A stretch of DNA of 64,000 nt from CAIWHR01 sp963809965 (GCA_963809965.1 CAWELU010000038.1:337797-401796); one strand, 5' to 3'; shown: positions 47,968 to 57,013, counted from the first letter of the stretch. Numbers and translations are program-made. Notes: generated by a model from the sequence alone, not told the origin.

Positions 47968-49227
47968 CTAATGCCCGTCGACGTCGGGGATCCGGTAGAT
48001 GCGCTCGAACATCGCGACCAGCTCCGCGCGCTCCGCGTCGCCGGCCTGATTGAGCGCCTGCGTCGGCGCGTGCAGGAACTTGTTGGTGAGGCCGCGCGCG
48101 AGCAGCTCCAGCACCTGCTCGGGAGGCGTCCCGCCTGCGAGGAGCTTGCGCGCGCGCTCGAGCTCGGCCGCGCGCAGCTGGTCGTGATGCCCGTGCAGCG
48201 CGGTGATCGTAGGCACCACGACACGACCTTCGAGCCAGCGCAGGAAGCTCTCGGCCTGCGTCGCGATCATCTGTTCGGCCTGGACCACCGCTTCCTTGCG
48301 GACCTGCAGGTTGTCCTTGACGATGTTCGCGAGGTCGTCGACGCTGTACAGGAACACGTCGTCGAGCTCGCACGCTTCCGGTTCGACGTCGCGCGGCACC
48401 GCAAGATCGACGATGAAGATCGGTGCGTGCCGTCGCGCCTTCACCACGCGCTCGAGGAGCCCCTTGCCGAGGATCGGCAGCGTGCTCGCCGTGCAGGTGA
48501 CGATGATATCGAAGGCGGGCAGCCGGTCCGGCATCTCGTTCAACGTGATCGCCTCGGCGCCGAAGCGTTCGGCCAATTGCTTGCCCCGCTCCATCGTTCG
48601 GTTGGCGATCGTCACCGACCGGGGCTTCCGCGCCGCGAAGTGCGTCGCGGTGAGCTCGATCATCTCTCCCGCGCCGATCAGGAGCAGCCGCTGCTCGGAA
48701 ATCGAGGGGAAGATGCGCTCGGCGAGCCTGACGGCGGCCGCCGCCATCGAGATCGACGCGCTGCCGATGTCCGTATGCGTGCGCACATCCTTCGCGACCG
48801 CAAATGTGCGCTGGAAGAGGCGGTTCAACACGAGGCCGAGCGTGCCCGCCGATTCGGCGTGCCGCACGGCCTGCTTCATCTGGCCCAGGATCTGCGGTTC
48901 GCCCAGCACCATCGAATCGAGTCCGCTGGCCACACGGAAGGCGTGGGTCACCGCTTGGGCGCGCGGCAGCGTGTAGAGGTACGGCGACAGCGAAGCCTTT
49001 GGGACGCGATGAAAATCCTCGAGCCACTGGACCACGGGCTGCGGCTCGGAACCGTGGATATAGACCTCGGTCCGGTTGCAGGTCGACAGGATCGCCGCTT
49101 CCTTCACCTTCGGGCGTGCGAGCAGGTCGCGCAACGCGTGGCCGAGCGCGTCGGGCGCAAACGCGACCTGCTCCCGCACATCGACGGGCGCGGTCGCGTG
49201 GTTCAAGCCGAGGGCGTAGAGGGACAT
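47968..49227 (-). CDS. hemA: Glutamyl-tRNA reductase
   Basis: 419 residues. The catalytic Cys is in 'ILSTCNRTEVYIHG', 'SGLDSMVLGEPQILGQMKQA' is the tRNA/Glu region, and the NADPH domain has 'LLLIGAGEMIELTATHFAAR'. It commits glutamate to haem by the C5 route, consistent with the other hem genes in the window. The gene before it on this strand is not seen (49228-49441 holds no gene). First gene of hemA-prfA-prmC. Intact. Confidence 0.96.
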   Translation of the reverse strand: MSLYALGLNHATAPVDVREQVAFAPDALGHALRDLLARPKVKEAAILSTCNRTEVYIHGSEPQPVVQWLEDFHRVPKASLSPYLYTLPRAQAVTHAFRVASGLDSMVLGEPQILGQMKQAVRHAESAGTLGLVLNRLFQRTFAVAKDVRTHTDIGSASISMAAAAVRLAERIFPSISEQRLLLIGAGEMIELTATHFAARKPRSVTIANRTMERGKQLAERFGAEAITLNEMPDRLPAFDIIVTCTASTLPILGKGLLERVVKARRHAPIFIVDLAVPRDVEPEACELDDVFLYSVDDLANIVKDNLQVRKEAVVQAEQMIATQAESFLRWLEGRVVVPTITALHGHHDQLRAAELERARKLLAGGTPPEQVLELLARGLTNKFLHAPTQALNQAGDAERAELVAMFERIYRIPDVDGH

Positions 49228-49441
49228 GGGCGGTAACGGGCGCTTGGCCGAGCATTTTAGCCTACTCGGAGCGCCTCGTTACCGCAAGATATTGATTTCG
49301 GTCAGGAAACGCGTTGGCGCGCGGCAACACGGCCGTGCCCGGGCACCCACCGCAGTTCTCGACCGGGCGGGGCAGGACGCATTCGTCGATACCGGCGCAT
49401 GGCGAGCGTCGGCACACCACGGAAGATTCCCGGGATTGGGG

Positions 49442-49918
49442 TCAATCGGCCGGCAGCAGTTGTCCCCGTGCCACCCCACTGGGGTGGGCCACCGAGTGCA
49501 CATTGACGTAGACGTTGCCCAGGCGCGCCTGCGCGATGATCGTCGCGAGGTCGGTGCCGCAGGCGGGATTGACAACGTTCGCGTCGGTGATCGTCGCGTT
49601 GTCCACCCACTTGCCGTCGACGTCCCAGCCCGGCGTATGGTTGCCCGCGAGAAACACGATCACGGGCCCATTGACCCCCGCCGGGCCGCAGTGAAAGTGC
49701 GCTTGCTGGAGCCGCACTCCACTCTCCACGCGCAGCGTGTACTCGCCCGAGCTGGCGGACTTGTCGAACAGGATCTCGAAGCGCCCTGTCGTATCGGTTG
49801 CGACGGGGGGAACCTCCTGGTCGCCGGTCAGCCGGGCCTGGAACAGCTCCGCCGCCCAGGCAACCGAATGAGCACCGACGATACCCAAGAACAGACCAAC
49901 GACGACTGGCGTCTTCAT
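49442..49918 (-). CDS. Secreted CHRD-domain protein
   Basis: 158 residues. An N-terminal signal peptide ('MKTPVVVGLFLGIVGAHSVA', cut near 'AWAAE') leads into a single CHRD domain: 'FQARLTGDQEVPPVATDTTG', 'QQAHFHCGPAGVNGPVIVFL' and 'VNVHSVAHPSGVARGQLLP'. The bacterial CHRD proteins are exported and of unknown function; in animals the domain is part of chordin. A strong AGGAGG site precedes the ATG. Two Cys (in 'FHCGP' and 'NPACG') may form a disulfide. Monocistronic. Intact. Confidence 0.85.
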   Translation of the reverse strand: MKTPVVVGLFLGIVGAHSVAWAAELFQARLTGDQEVPPVATDTTGRFEILFDKSASSGEYTLRVESGVRLQQAHFHCGPAGVNGPVIVFLAGNHTPGWDVDGKWVDNATITDANVVNPACGTDLATIIAQARLGNVYVNVHSVAHPSGVARGQLLPAD

Positions 49919-50304
49919 GAACTGATCCTCCTTCGCGCGATGGTGAGTTGCGAATTGGCGGCTCGGACGGTCGAGCGATGATCTCGACGCAACGTGCCGC
50001 AATCGTGGTTGCGGCAAGTGCGACTGTCGACGAAAGGCTACAAGCGCATTACCTTTCGGGCCGCAGGCGCCGACACCCGACAAACAAGGTCACGCTCGAC
50101 TCTATTCCTGCGTCGACGCCCGATTTCGACGACCGCGGCGGCCTACGTCGCGCTTCGCGTAAGGCCAAGGATCGGGAAGTATCCCCATCCGCGCCTGATC
50201 GAGATCAAGGATGCCGGCCCGCGCGCCCGCTAGCTTTGCCCTCGAACCGCGCTTGGAGGCCGGTGATCTAGGCCGGGCGTACGGTACCGGATGTTCGCTC
50301 GGCG
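49919..50304. other. 386-base intergenic stretch without a supported gene
   Basis: Between the CHRD gene start and the recG stop. It must hold the CHRD promoter. One short plus-strand open frame (49994-50233) is Arg/Ala-rich, has no ribosome-binding site and matches no family I recognise, so it is not called. No terminator-like hairpin with a T-tract is visible. Confidence 0.5.
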
Positions 50305-52605
50305 TCACGCCTTGATGAACTCCTGCTTGCCGCCGAGCCACCGCTGCAAGTGCAACTCGGCCGCAACCGGGTCCTTCTGCAGGAGTTCGTCGGCCGCGTC
50401 GCGCGCCTGCTCGATCAGCGCGACATCGCGTTCGAGATCGGCAAAACGCAGCAACGGGACGCCCGACTGCCGCGCGCCGAGGAACTCGCCGGGCCCGCGG
50501 ATGATGAGGTCCTGGCGCGCGATTTCGAATCCGTCGTTGTTTTCGTAGATCACCTTGAGCCGCGCCTTGGCCGTGTCGGTGAGCGGCTCCTCGAACAGAA
50601 GGTAACAGGTGCTCTCCGCGGCACCCCGCCCGACGCGGCCCCGCAATTGGTGCAACTGCGCGAGCCCGAAACGCTCCGCATGCTCGATCGCCATCAGCGA
50701 CGCGTTCGGCACGTCGACGCCAACCTCGATGACCGTCGTCGCCACGAGCACGGCAATCTTGCCCGCGACGAATTCAGCCATCACTGTGGCCTTCGCATCG
50801 GGCTTCATCCGGCCGTGGAGAAGACCGACGCGCAAGCCGGAGCCGTTTTCCGATTGGGCCTTGGGCGCCGGAGAATTGGGGGCGGCAACCGGGTCAACGA
50901 TGACTTCCCCAGAGCCTTCTGGTCCCACCCGGCGCGCATTGTCGGCGGGATTCTGGTCTCCCGGCGGCGACCGGGGTGGTTGGCCGCCCAACGCCGCCGT
51001 CAGCTCAGCGTGTAATGCCACGGCCGTCTGCAGCTCGAGCTTCTCGGATTCCTCGATCAGCGGGCACACCCAATACGCCTGCCGTCCCGCCGCGCAGGCG
51101 CGTCGAACGCGCTCGATCACCTCGGCGCGGCGTTTGTTGTTGACGAGCCGCGTGGCGACTGGCGTACGCCCGGGCGGCATCTCGTCCAGCACGGAAACAT
51201 CCAGGTCGGCGTAGAACGTCATCGCCAGCGTCCGCGGTATCGGGGTCGCACTCATCATCAGCTGGTGCGCCTCACCCATTGCCTTGCCGCGGAGCTTCAG
51301 TCGCTGCGCAACGCCGAAGCGATGCTGCTCGTCGACGATCGCTAGCCCGAGTTGCGGCAACTCGACCTCGTCCTCGAACAGCGCGTGCGTGCCGATCGCG
51401 AGCATCGCGTCGCCGCTCGCAATCGCCGCGAGCGCCTTCCTGCGCGCCTTCGCTGGCAGCCCCCCTGACAGCCATGCGATTTCGATCGGAAGCCCTTCGA
51501 GCCACTGAGTGAGCTTCCGGTAATGCTGCTCGGCGAGGATTTCGGTGGGTGCCATGAACGCAACCTGCCGCCCGGACTCGATCGCCTGCAGTGCGGCAAG
51601 TGCCGCCACGATCGTCTTGCCGCTTCCCACGTCGCCCTGCAGCAACCGCTGCATCGGTGTCGCCCGCTTGAGGTCATGGCTGATTTCGCGCCAGACTCGT
51701 TCCTGCGCCCGGGTGAGCTTGAACGGCACGCGTGCGAGCAACGCGTCGGTAAGGGCGCCTGTGCCGGTCAACACCGGGGCGCGCCGCGCTGCGCGCGCCT
51801 TGCGGTGCGCCTTCAGCGACAACTGCTGCGCGATCAATTCGTCGAACTTGAGCCGCGTCCACGCCGGATGCGTGCGCTCGTCGAGCGCACGCTGCGTCAG
51901 CGGCGACAGCCGCGGCGGCGGCGTGTGCAGGAAGCGGACCGCGTCGTCGAATTTCCACAGGTGGCGCCGTGCGACGAGCCATCCGGGCAACGATTCCGCC
52001 GTCAGCCCGGCGTCGGTGGCCAGGGTCCGGGCGATCACCTTGCGCAATGTCTCCTGGCCCAGCCCCGCGGTGGTTGGATAGACCGGTGTCAGTCGGTCCG
52101 GCAACGGTACACCGGCCTCGACCACCTTGAATTGCGGATGCACGATCTCGCGCCCGAAATGCCCGTCGCGCACCTCACCGAACACTCGTACTCGCCGGCC
52201 AGGGGCGAGCGCCTTCTGCTGGCTCGGATAGAAGTGGAAAAAGCGCAGAACGAGTTGCGCCCGCGCACCGCGATCCGCATCCACGTCTTCCAACAGACAG
52301 ACGAGTTGTCGTCGCGGCCGATACTGAATGTCGGTGTTGACGACGGTGCCTTCGGCTTGCTGTTCCGCGCCGCTCTTCAACTGAGCGAGCGGGACGACCC
52401 GCGTATGGTCCTCGTAGCGCAGCGGCAGATGCAGCACGAGGTCCTGGTCGCGCGTGAGTCCCAGTCTCGCGAGCTGATCGTCGAGGCCACGTCCGGTTGG
52501 CTTCGCCTTCCCGGATTCGTGGTTCGCCGGGGATACGAGATCGGCAACGGTCGCGTCGGCACGCGCGGCGCGGCTTTTCGCAGTCGGACTCGGCGGCTTC
52601 GACAT
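50305..52605 (-). CDS. recG: ATP-dependent DNA helicase RecG with a 50-residue insertion
   Basis: 766 residues, against about 690 usual for RecG. An OB-fold wedge domain is N-terminal. Walker A is 'LLQGDVGSGKT' (residues 324-331), the DExH box is 'IVDEQHRFG' (425-428), 'MMSATPIPRTLAMTFYADLD' is motif III, and 'QLRGRVGRG' is motif VI. It unwinds stalled forks and Holliday junctions. Between 'VALHAELTAALG' (to 540) and 'LRVGLLHGRM' (from 591) sits a Pro/Asp/Gly-rich insertion of about 50 residues absent from the standard fold. The rest is intact; in-frame readthrough upstream of the ATG is a chance open frame. Confidence 0.94.
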   Translation of the reverse strand: MSKPPSPTAKSRAARADATVADLVSPANHESGKAKPTGRGLDDQLARLGLTRDQDLVLHLPLRYEDHTRVVPLAQLKSGAEQQAEGTVVNTDIQYRPRRQLVCLLEDVDADRGARAQLVLRFFHFYPSQQKALAPGRRVRVFGEVRDGHFGREIVHPQFKVVEAGVPLPDRLTPVYPTTAGLGQETLRKVIARTLATDAGLTAESLPGWLVARRHLWKFDDAVRFLHTPPPRLSPLTQRALDERTHPAWTRLKFDELIAQQLSLKAHRKARAARRAPVLTGTGALTDALLARVPFKLTRAQERVWREISHDLKRATPMQRLLQGDVGSGKTIVAALAALQAIESGRQVAFMAPTEILAEQHYRKLTQWLEGLPIEIAWLSGGLPAKARRKALAAIASGDAMLAIGTHALFEDEVELPQLGLAIVDEQHRFGVAQRLKLRGKAMGEAHQLMMSATPIPRTLAMTFYADLDVSVLDEMPPGRTPVATRLVNNKRRAEVIERVRRACAAGRQAYWVCPLIEESEKLELQTAVALHAELTAALGGQPPRSPPGDQNPADNARRVGPEGSGEVIVDPVAAPNSPAPKAQSENGSGLRVGLLHGRMKPDAKATVMAEFVAGKIAVLVATTVIEVGVDVPNASLMAIEHAERFGLAQLHQLRGRVGRGAAESTCYLLFEEPLTDTAKARLKVIYENNDGFEIARQDLIIRGPGEFLGARQSGVPLLRFADLERDVALIEQARDAADELLQKDPVAAELHLQRWLGGKQEFIKA

Positions 52606-52724
52606 GGAGCGGATCGGGAACGTGGCGCCCCGATTATCGCCCAGGAGCCACGAGATCTCCCGCACGGCTCGACGACAATGCTGGTTCGCCTCACTTGCGC
52701 ACGCGCTTGCCGCAGCGGGCGCCC

Positions 52725-53552
52725 TCACGCGCCTGGCTGCTCCGCATTGGGGAAGAAAAGCTGCTCGCCGTTGATCTTGTAGTCGGCGATGGTCTTCTGT
52801 CCGGCCGGCGAAACGATCCAGTCGACGAACGTCTGACCGAGATCCTTTTTGACGCTCGGATGCTTGTCCGGATTCACCAGGATGACGCCGTACTGGTTGT
52901 ACAGGCGCCGGTCGCCCTCGACGAGAATCGCGAGTTCGCCGCGGTTCCTGAATGCGAGCCAGGTCCCGCGGTCGGCGAGCAGATAGGCATTCATCGAAGC
53001 GGCGGTGTTGAGCGCGGGGCCCATGCCTTGGCCCGTGTCGCGATACCACGGCCCCTTCGCTTGCTCGAGGTCGACTCCCGACGCCTTCCAAAGCTCGAGC
53101 TCGGCCATGTGCGTGCCGCTCTTGTCGCCGCGCGATACGAACGGCGCATGCGCCGCCTGGATCTTCTTCAACGCTTCGAGGATGTCCTTGCCGCCGGCGA
53201 TCTTCGCTGGATCGCCCTTCGGCCCGATCAGCACGAAATCGTTGTACATCACCGGCAGCCGCTTGACGCCATGACCCTCCGCCAGAAACTTCTCCTCGGC
53301 AGCCTTGGCGTGGACGAACACGACGTCGGCATCCCCGCGCCGCGCGAGGTCGAGCGCTTGGCCCGTCCCGAGCGCGACGACGCGCACCTTGATACCGGTT
53401 TCCTTCTCGAACTGCGGCAGGATCGCGCCGAAGAGTCCCGACTGCTCCGTTGATGTCGTCGATGCCACAACGATGAAGCGGTCCTGGGCTTGCGCGACGG
53501 TTCCCGTCAACGCGAAGAGCAGTGCAAGGACGTTGCGGCGGGTGACTACCAT
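52725..53552 (-). CDS. tupA: Tungstate ABC transporter substrate-binding protein
   Basis: 275 residues. The signal peptide is residues 1-22 (cut after 'VAQA'). The oxyanion site begins with 'VASTTSTEQSGLFGAILPQF', the T-T-S-T motif typical of TupA. 'FVSRGDKSGTHMAELELWKA' is the second anion-contacting loop. It binds tungstate in the periplasm for the TupB-TupC importer. Its ATG overlaps the tupC stop by 7 bases and is preceded by AAGGAG. Molybdate binding cannot be excluded. Intact. Confidence 0.9.
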   Translation of the reverse strand: MVVTRRNVLALLFALTGTVAQAQDRFIVVASTTSTEQSGLFGAILPQFEKETGIKVRVVALGTGQALDLARRGDADVVFVHAKAAEEKFLAEGHGVKRLPVMYNDFVLIGPKGDPAKIAGGKDILEALKKIQAAHAPFVSRGDKSGTHMAELELWKASGVDLEQAKGPWYRDTGQGMGPALNTAASMNAYLLADRGTWLAFRNRGELAILVEGDRRLYNQYGVILVNPDKHPSVKKDLGQTFVDWIVSPAGQKTIADYKINGEQLFFPNAEQPGA

Positions 53553-54289
53553 GGCAGTTCTCCTTCCAGAAAGCTGGCGGCCTCGGGCGAGGCCGGATGT
53601 TTGAGGAAACGGTCGGCCGGTGCGTGTTCCACGAGGCGCCCTTGATGCAGAAACAGGATCTCGTCACCGAGCCGATGGGCCTGTCCGAGGTTGTGCGTCA
53701 CCAGCACGATCTTGGTGCCGGCCGCGTGCAGGGCAGCGATGATCCTTTCGATCTCGTGCGTGGCACCCGGGTCAAGGCTCGCTGTCGGTTCGTCGAGAAA
53801 GAGGACTTCGGGGCGCACGGCCCAAACCCGCGCGAGCGCGAGGCGTTGCTGCTCGCCGCCGGAGAGCACGCGCGCCGAATGCCCCGCCATCGCTTCCAGG
53901 CCGACCTTTTCTAGCGCCTCCAACGCCAGCCTCTCGCGGTGGCGGCGGGCAATACCCGCCAGCTTGAGCGCATAGGTCACATTACCCAACGCCGAGCGCC
54001 GGAGCAGCACCGGTCGCTGAAAGACCATGGCCTGGCGACGCGGAGCACCGGGCAGTTCCGGCGAATACCACCTTATGGTCCCCGCGGTCGGGGCCAACAG
54101 CCCATGACACAGCCGCAGCAGCACACTCTTGCCCGCGCCGTTCGGTCCGAGAATCACCGTGCGGGGTCCCGTCCTGAGGGTCGTCGAGATCCCCTGGATG
54201 ATGCGGCGCGATCCGACTTCGAACCGTACCTCGTCGAGGCGCAGGGGCAGTAGCGAAAGCGGGGCACGCATATCCACGTCGCCTGTCAC
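53546..54289 (-). CDS. tupC: Tungstate ABC transporter ATP-binding protein
   Basis: 247 residues. Walker A is 'VILGPNGAGKSVLLRLCHGL', the signature is 'RVLSGGEQQRLALARVWAV' and Walker B is 'EVLFLDEPTASLDPGAT', followed by the switch His in 'VLVTHNLGQA'. It powers tungstate uptake. It starts with GTG overlapping the tupB stop (GTGA); ATG at 54271 is an alternative. It overlaps tupA at the other end, so the three genes form one tight operon. Intact. Confidence 0.9.
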   Translation of the reverse strand: MTGDVDMRAPLSLLPLRLDEVRFEVGSRRIIQGISTTLRTGPRTVILGPNGAGKSVLLRLCHGLLAPTAGTIRWYSPELPGAPRRQAMVFQRPVLLRRSALGNVTYALKLAGIARRHRERLALEALEKVGLEAMAGHSARVLSGGEQQRLALARVWAVRPEVLFLDEPTASLDPGATHEIERIIAALHAAGTKIVLVTHNLGQAHRLGDEILFLHQGRLVEHAPADRFLKHPASPEAASFLEGELPW

Positions 54290-54990
54290 CCGTATCGCCG
54301 CTGCGCCGTCTCCTTGACGACATAGGCGCCGGCATTGAGGGCGAGAACGATGGAAAGCAGGATGATTCCGAGCCCGAGGGCCAATGGCAGATCACCCTTG
54401 CTCGTCTCCAGGGCGATCGACGTCGTCATCACCCGCGTCACACCGTCGATGTTGCCGCCGACGATCATCACCGCACCCACCTCAGACGCGGCCCGGCCGA
54501 AGCCGGCCAGTACGATCGTCACGAGCGAAAAGCGCAGGTCCCACAGCAGCGTCGTGGCGGCGCCCAGTTTCGTTTCACCGAGAGAGCGCAGCTGTTCGCG
54601 GTACTCCTGCCAGGAGTCGGCCACGACCTGCCGGGACAACGCCGCGATCGTCGGCGTGATCAGGATCGACTGCGCGATCACCATCGCGGTCGGCGTGAAG
54701 AGAATGCCCCACGCCCCGAGGGGTCCGGCACGCGACAGAAGGAGGTAGACGACGAGCCCCACGACGACCGATGGCAGCCCCATCAGGCCGTTGAGGATCA
54801 CGATCAGCGTGCGGCGCCCCCGGAACTGGTTCACCGCGATCGCTGCCCCGAGCGGGAGCCCGATCGTGCAACCGATCACCACGGCGGTGAAGCTGACCCG
54901 CAGGCTCAACAGGACGATGTCGACGAGCTTCGGGTCACCGGTGGCGACGAGCCCGAGTGCTTGTGCGGTGGCTTCGGCAATGCTGTTCAC
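54286..54990 (-). CDS. tupB: Tungstate ABC transporter permease
   Basis: 234 residues, about five helices. The cytoplasmic EAA-like loop is 'YREQLRSLGETKLGAATTLL' followed by 'GFGRAASEVGAVMIVGGNID', which is characteristic of TupB-type permeases. 'GLPSVVVGLVVYLLLSRAGP' is the conserved core. It forms the membrane channel for TupA-delivered tungstate. First gene of the operon, divergent from the ModE-like regulator across a 130-base region holding operator-like repeats. Intact. Confidence 0.9.
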   Translation of the reverse strand: MNSIAEATAQALGLVATGDPKLVDIVLLSLRVSFTAVVIGCTIGLPLGAAIAVNQFRGRRTLIVILNGLMGLPSVVVGLVVYLLLSRAGPLGAWGILFTPTAMVIAQSILITPTIAALSRQVVADSWQEYREQLRSLGETKLGAATTLLWDLRFSLVTIVLAGFGRAASEVGAVMIVGGNIDGVTRVMTTSIALETSKGDLPLALGLGIILLSIVLALNAGAYVVKETAQRRYG

Positions 54991-55020
54991 GGGCGTCGTT
55001 GCGGCGCAGGGTGGGCTTGG

Positions 55021-55122
55021 ATAATATGCACGCTTCTGCCGTTAATTCGTTCACGTGCTTGGGGGAAGCGTGAATCATAGCTAACTGCGAGGTCGATCAA
55101 AATATGCTCGTATTTGCATAAT
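55021..55122. promoter_or_regulatory. Divergent control region between tupBCA and its regulator
   Basis: Three signals are seen. CACGCTTC (55029-55036) is a perfect reverse complement of GAAGCGTG (55065-55072). ATAATATGCA (55021-55030) and TGCATAAT (55115-55122) are inverted half-sites at the two edges, and a further AATATGC is at 55101-55107. TATGC/GCATA (55104-55108 and 55116-55120) also pair. On the minus strand TATTAT at 55021-55026 could be the tupB -10. Binding by the adjacent ModE-like regulator is inferred. Confidence 0.45.
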
Positions 55123-56224
55123 GCGCCTGGTCCCGACGTTCGGCTGGAAGCTCGAAGGGGAGCGCGTCGACCCGGTCGACGAGCGGCTCCTGCCGCTGCT
55201 CGAGTCGATTGGGGCAACAATGTCGCTCGCGGCGGCGGTCGCCGAACGCGGCATTTCCTATCGTGCGGCATGGGGAATGCTGCGCGATTACGAGCGAGCG
55301 CTCGGACTGCCATTGGTTCTGCTCGAGCGTGGCCGGGGCGCACGGTTGACTCCGACCGGAGAAGCTCTGCTGCGCGCGCAGAAAGCCGCATTGCAGCGTT
55401 TCACCCGGATCCTGCCGGGCCTCGCAATCGACGTCGGCCCGCGGCCGAACGGCCGGAACCGCGCCGTGCCATTGCGATTGCGTGTCGCGGCGAGCCACGA
55501 TCTCGCGTTGGCGGCATTGGCGAAAGGGTTGCCCACGGCGGCCGGCGTCGAGCTCGATCTCTCGGTGATGGGCAGCTTGCATGCCTTGCGAGAGTTCGCC
55601 GAAGGCCGCGCGGAGGTCGCCGGTTTCCATGTGCCTATCGGTCGCGCCGATTGGGACCGCGCGCCCTTCCTGCGTTCGCTCTCCGTGCGCCGCGATCGGC
55701 TGGTCCGGTTCGTCGATCGCGATCAGGGATTGATCCTTCCGCACGGCAATCCCGCTCGTGTCAGGAACTTCCGCGACGTTGTCCAACGCAAGCTGCGCTT
55801 CGTCAACCGCCAGCGCGGTTCCGGGACACGCCTGTTGATCGACCGGATGATCGACGACGAGAAGATCGAAGCGACGGCACTGAACGGTTACGGCACCGAG
55901 GAATTCACGCATCCGGCCGTCGCCGCGACGGTTGCATCCGGCGGCGCCGACGCGGGATTCGGATTGCGTGCCGCGGCCGCGGAATACGGGCTTGCCTTCG
56001 TCCCGTTGGTGCGCGAGCGGTATTTCCTCGCGGTCCGCGCGAAGGACGTCAAGAAGTTGTCGGTCACCCGCGTTATGGCGGCGCTGCGAAGCCCGGCCTT
56101 TGCCCGGATCGCAAAGCGCCTGCCGGGCTACAATGCCGCCGCTGCCGGATCGATCAGCGGTCTTGACGCGCTGGCAACCGCGCCCGCGCGCGAAATCGAC
56201 CAATCGTCGAGGAGATCATCATGA
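55121..56224 (+). CDS. ModE-like transcriptional regulator with C-terminal PBP-like sensor domain
   Basis: 367 residues. The N-terminal winged-helix domain (about 1-105) is ModE-like: 'LLESIGATMSLAAAVAERGI', then 'SYRAAWGMLRDYERALGLPL' and 'ERGRGARLTPTGEALLRAQK'. From about residue 115 there is a periplasmic-binding-protein-like domain ('LRLRVAASHDLALAALAKGL', 'NRQRGSGTRLLIDRMIDDEK', 'GGADAGFGLRAAAAEYGL') instead of TOBE domains. It probably senses tungstate, molybdate or a pterin cofactor and controls tupBCA. No ribosome-binding site precedes the ATG, so the message may be leaderless. Its stop overlaps the mop start. Intact. Confidence 0.8.
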   Translation: MRLVPTFGWKLEGERVDPVDERLLPLLESIGATMSLAAAVAERGISYRAAWGMLRDYERALGLPLVLLERGRGARLTPTGEALLRAQKAALQRFTRILPGLAIDVGPRPNGRNRAVPLRLRVAASHDLALAALAKGLPTAAGVELDLSVMGSLHALREFAEGRAEVAGFHVPIGRADWDRAPFLRSLSVRRDRLVRFVDRDQGLILPHGNPARVRNFRDVVQRKLRFVNRQRGSGTRLLIDRMIDDEKIEATALNGYGTEEFTHPAVAATVASGGADAGFGLRAAAAEYGLAFVPLVRERYFLAVRAKDVKKLSVTRVMAALRSPAFARIAKRLPGYNAAAAGSISGLDALATAPAREIDQSSRRSS

Positions 56225-56436
56225 GAATCAGCGCTCGCAACAACATCGCCGGTACCATCACGAACGTCAAGCTCGGCCCCGTGAGCGCCGAAGTCACGAT
56301 CAACGTGGCGCCGGGCCTCGACATCGTCTCGGTGATCAGCGCCCAGTCGGCCACCGACATGAAGCTCAAGGCCGGCGTGCGGGCCTACGCCGTGATCAAG
56401 GCGAGCAGCGTGATGGTCGGCGTCGAACACGCCTGA
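56221..56436 (+). CDS. Molbindin-like Mop protein, single TOBE domain
   Basis: 71 residues and a complete TOBE/Mop domain: 'ARNNIAGTITNVKLGPVSAE' then 'VTINVAPGLDIVSVISAQSA', 'KLKAGVRAYAVIKASSVMVG'. Such small proteins assemble as hexamers that bind molybdate or tungstate and buffer it in the cytoplasm. The ATG overlaps the regulator's stop (ATGA), so the oxyanion-binding TOBE function missing from the regulator is encoded next to it as a separate protein. Intact. Confidence 0.9.
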   Translation: MRISARNNIAGTITNVKLGPVSAEVTINVAPGLDIVSVISAQSATDMKLKAGVRAYAVIKASSVMVGVEHA

Positions 56437-56568
56437 GGGCCTCGCTGCGACGATTGTCTTGCGTGCCGCCGCGCCACGTCGCGCGATGCGGGCCCGGAGC
56501 GCGGGATTCTCCGCGATGTCCTACGCGACGCGGATCCATCGCAGGAACGGGCTGTGCGCGAATCCACC

Positions 56569-56952
56569 CTACGACGCCAGCACCAAGATCCCCTCGACCT
56601 CGATTCGCGCGGCCTTCGGCAGCGCCGCCACCTGGTACGTCGCGCGCGCCGGGTATGGCGCTTTGAAGTAGGTCGCCATGATCTCGTTCACCTTCGCGAA
56701 ATCCGCGAGATCGGCCAGGAGCAGCGTCAGCTTGACCATGTCGTCGAGCTCGCCCCCTGCCGCCTGTGCCACCGCGCGCAGGTTCTTGAATACCTGGTGC
56801 GCCTGCGCCTCGACACCTTCCGCCAGATTGCCGGTCGCCGGGTCGAGCCCCAGTTGCCCGGACAGATACACCGTGTTCCCCGCACGGACTCCCTGCGAGT
56901 ACGGACCGAGCGCCGCCGGCGCATGCTTGGAATGAATCGCTTCCTTCCCCAT
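56569..56952 (-). CDS. RidA-family enamine/imine deaminase
   Basis: 127 residues. The RidA pattern is complete: 'HAPAALGPYSQGVRAGNTVY', 'SGQLGLDPATGNL', 'VFKNLRAVAQAAGGELDDMV', the catalytic Arg in 'PARATYQVAALPKAARIEVE' and the final Glu. It hydrolyses reactive 2-aminoacrylate-type imines from PLP enzymes. An AGGAG site lies before the ATG; longer in-frame upstream starts are rejected. About 60 bases after the DedA gene on the same strand. Intact. Confidence 0.92.
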   Translation of the reverse strand: MGKEAIHSKHAPAALGPYSQGVRAGNTVYLSGQLGLDPATGNLAEGVEAQAHQVFKNLRAVAQAAGGELDDMVKLTLLLADLADFAKVNEIMATYFKAPYPARATYQVAALPKAARIEVEGILVLAS

Positions 56953-57013
56953 CCGTTTTCTCCTGAATGTATGCGTGGCGAAAGCCGCGCGTGCACGAGG
57001 CACAACGCGCGCC

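Noticed and set aside
49994..50233. Small plus-strand gene between the CHRD and recG genes
   Set aside because: No ribosome-binding site, no recognisable family, Arg/Ala-rich composition typical of chance frames in GC-rich DNA.
52606..53667. In-frame extension of RecG upstream over tupA
   Set aside because: It overlaps tupA on the same strand in another frame; the extension has no RecG features and the ATG at 52605 gives a normal family start.
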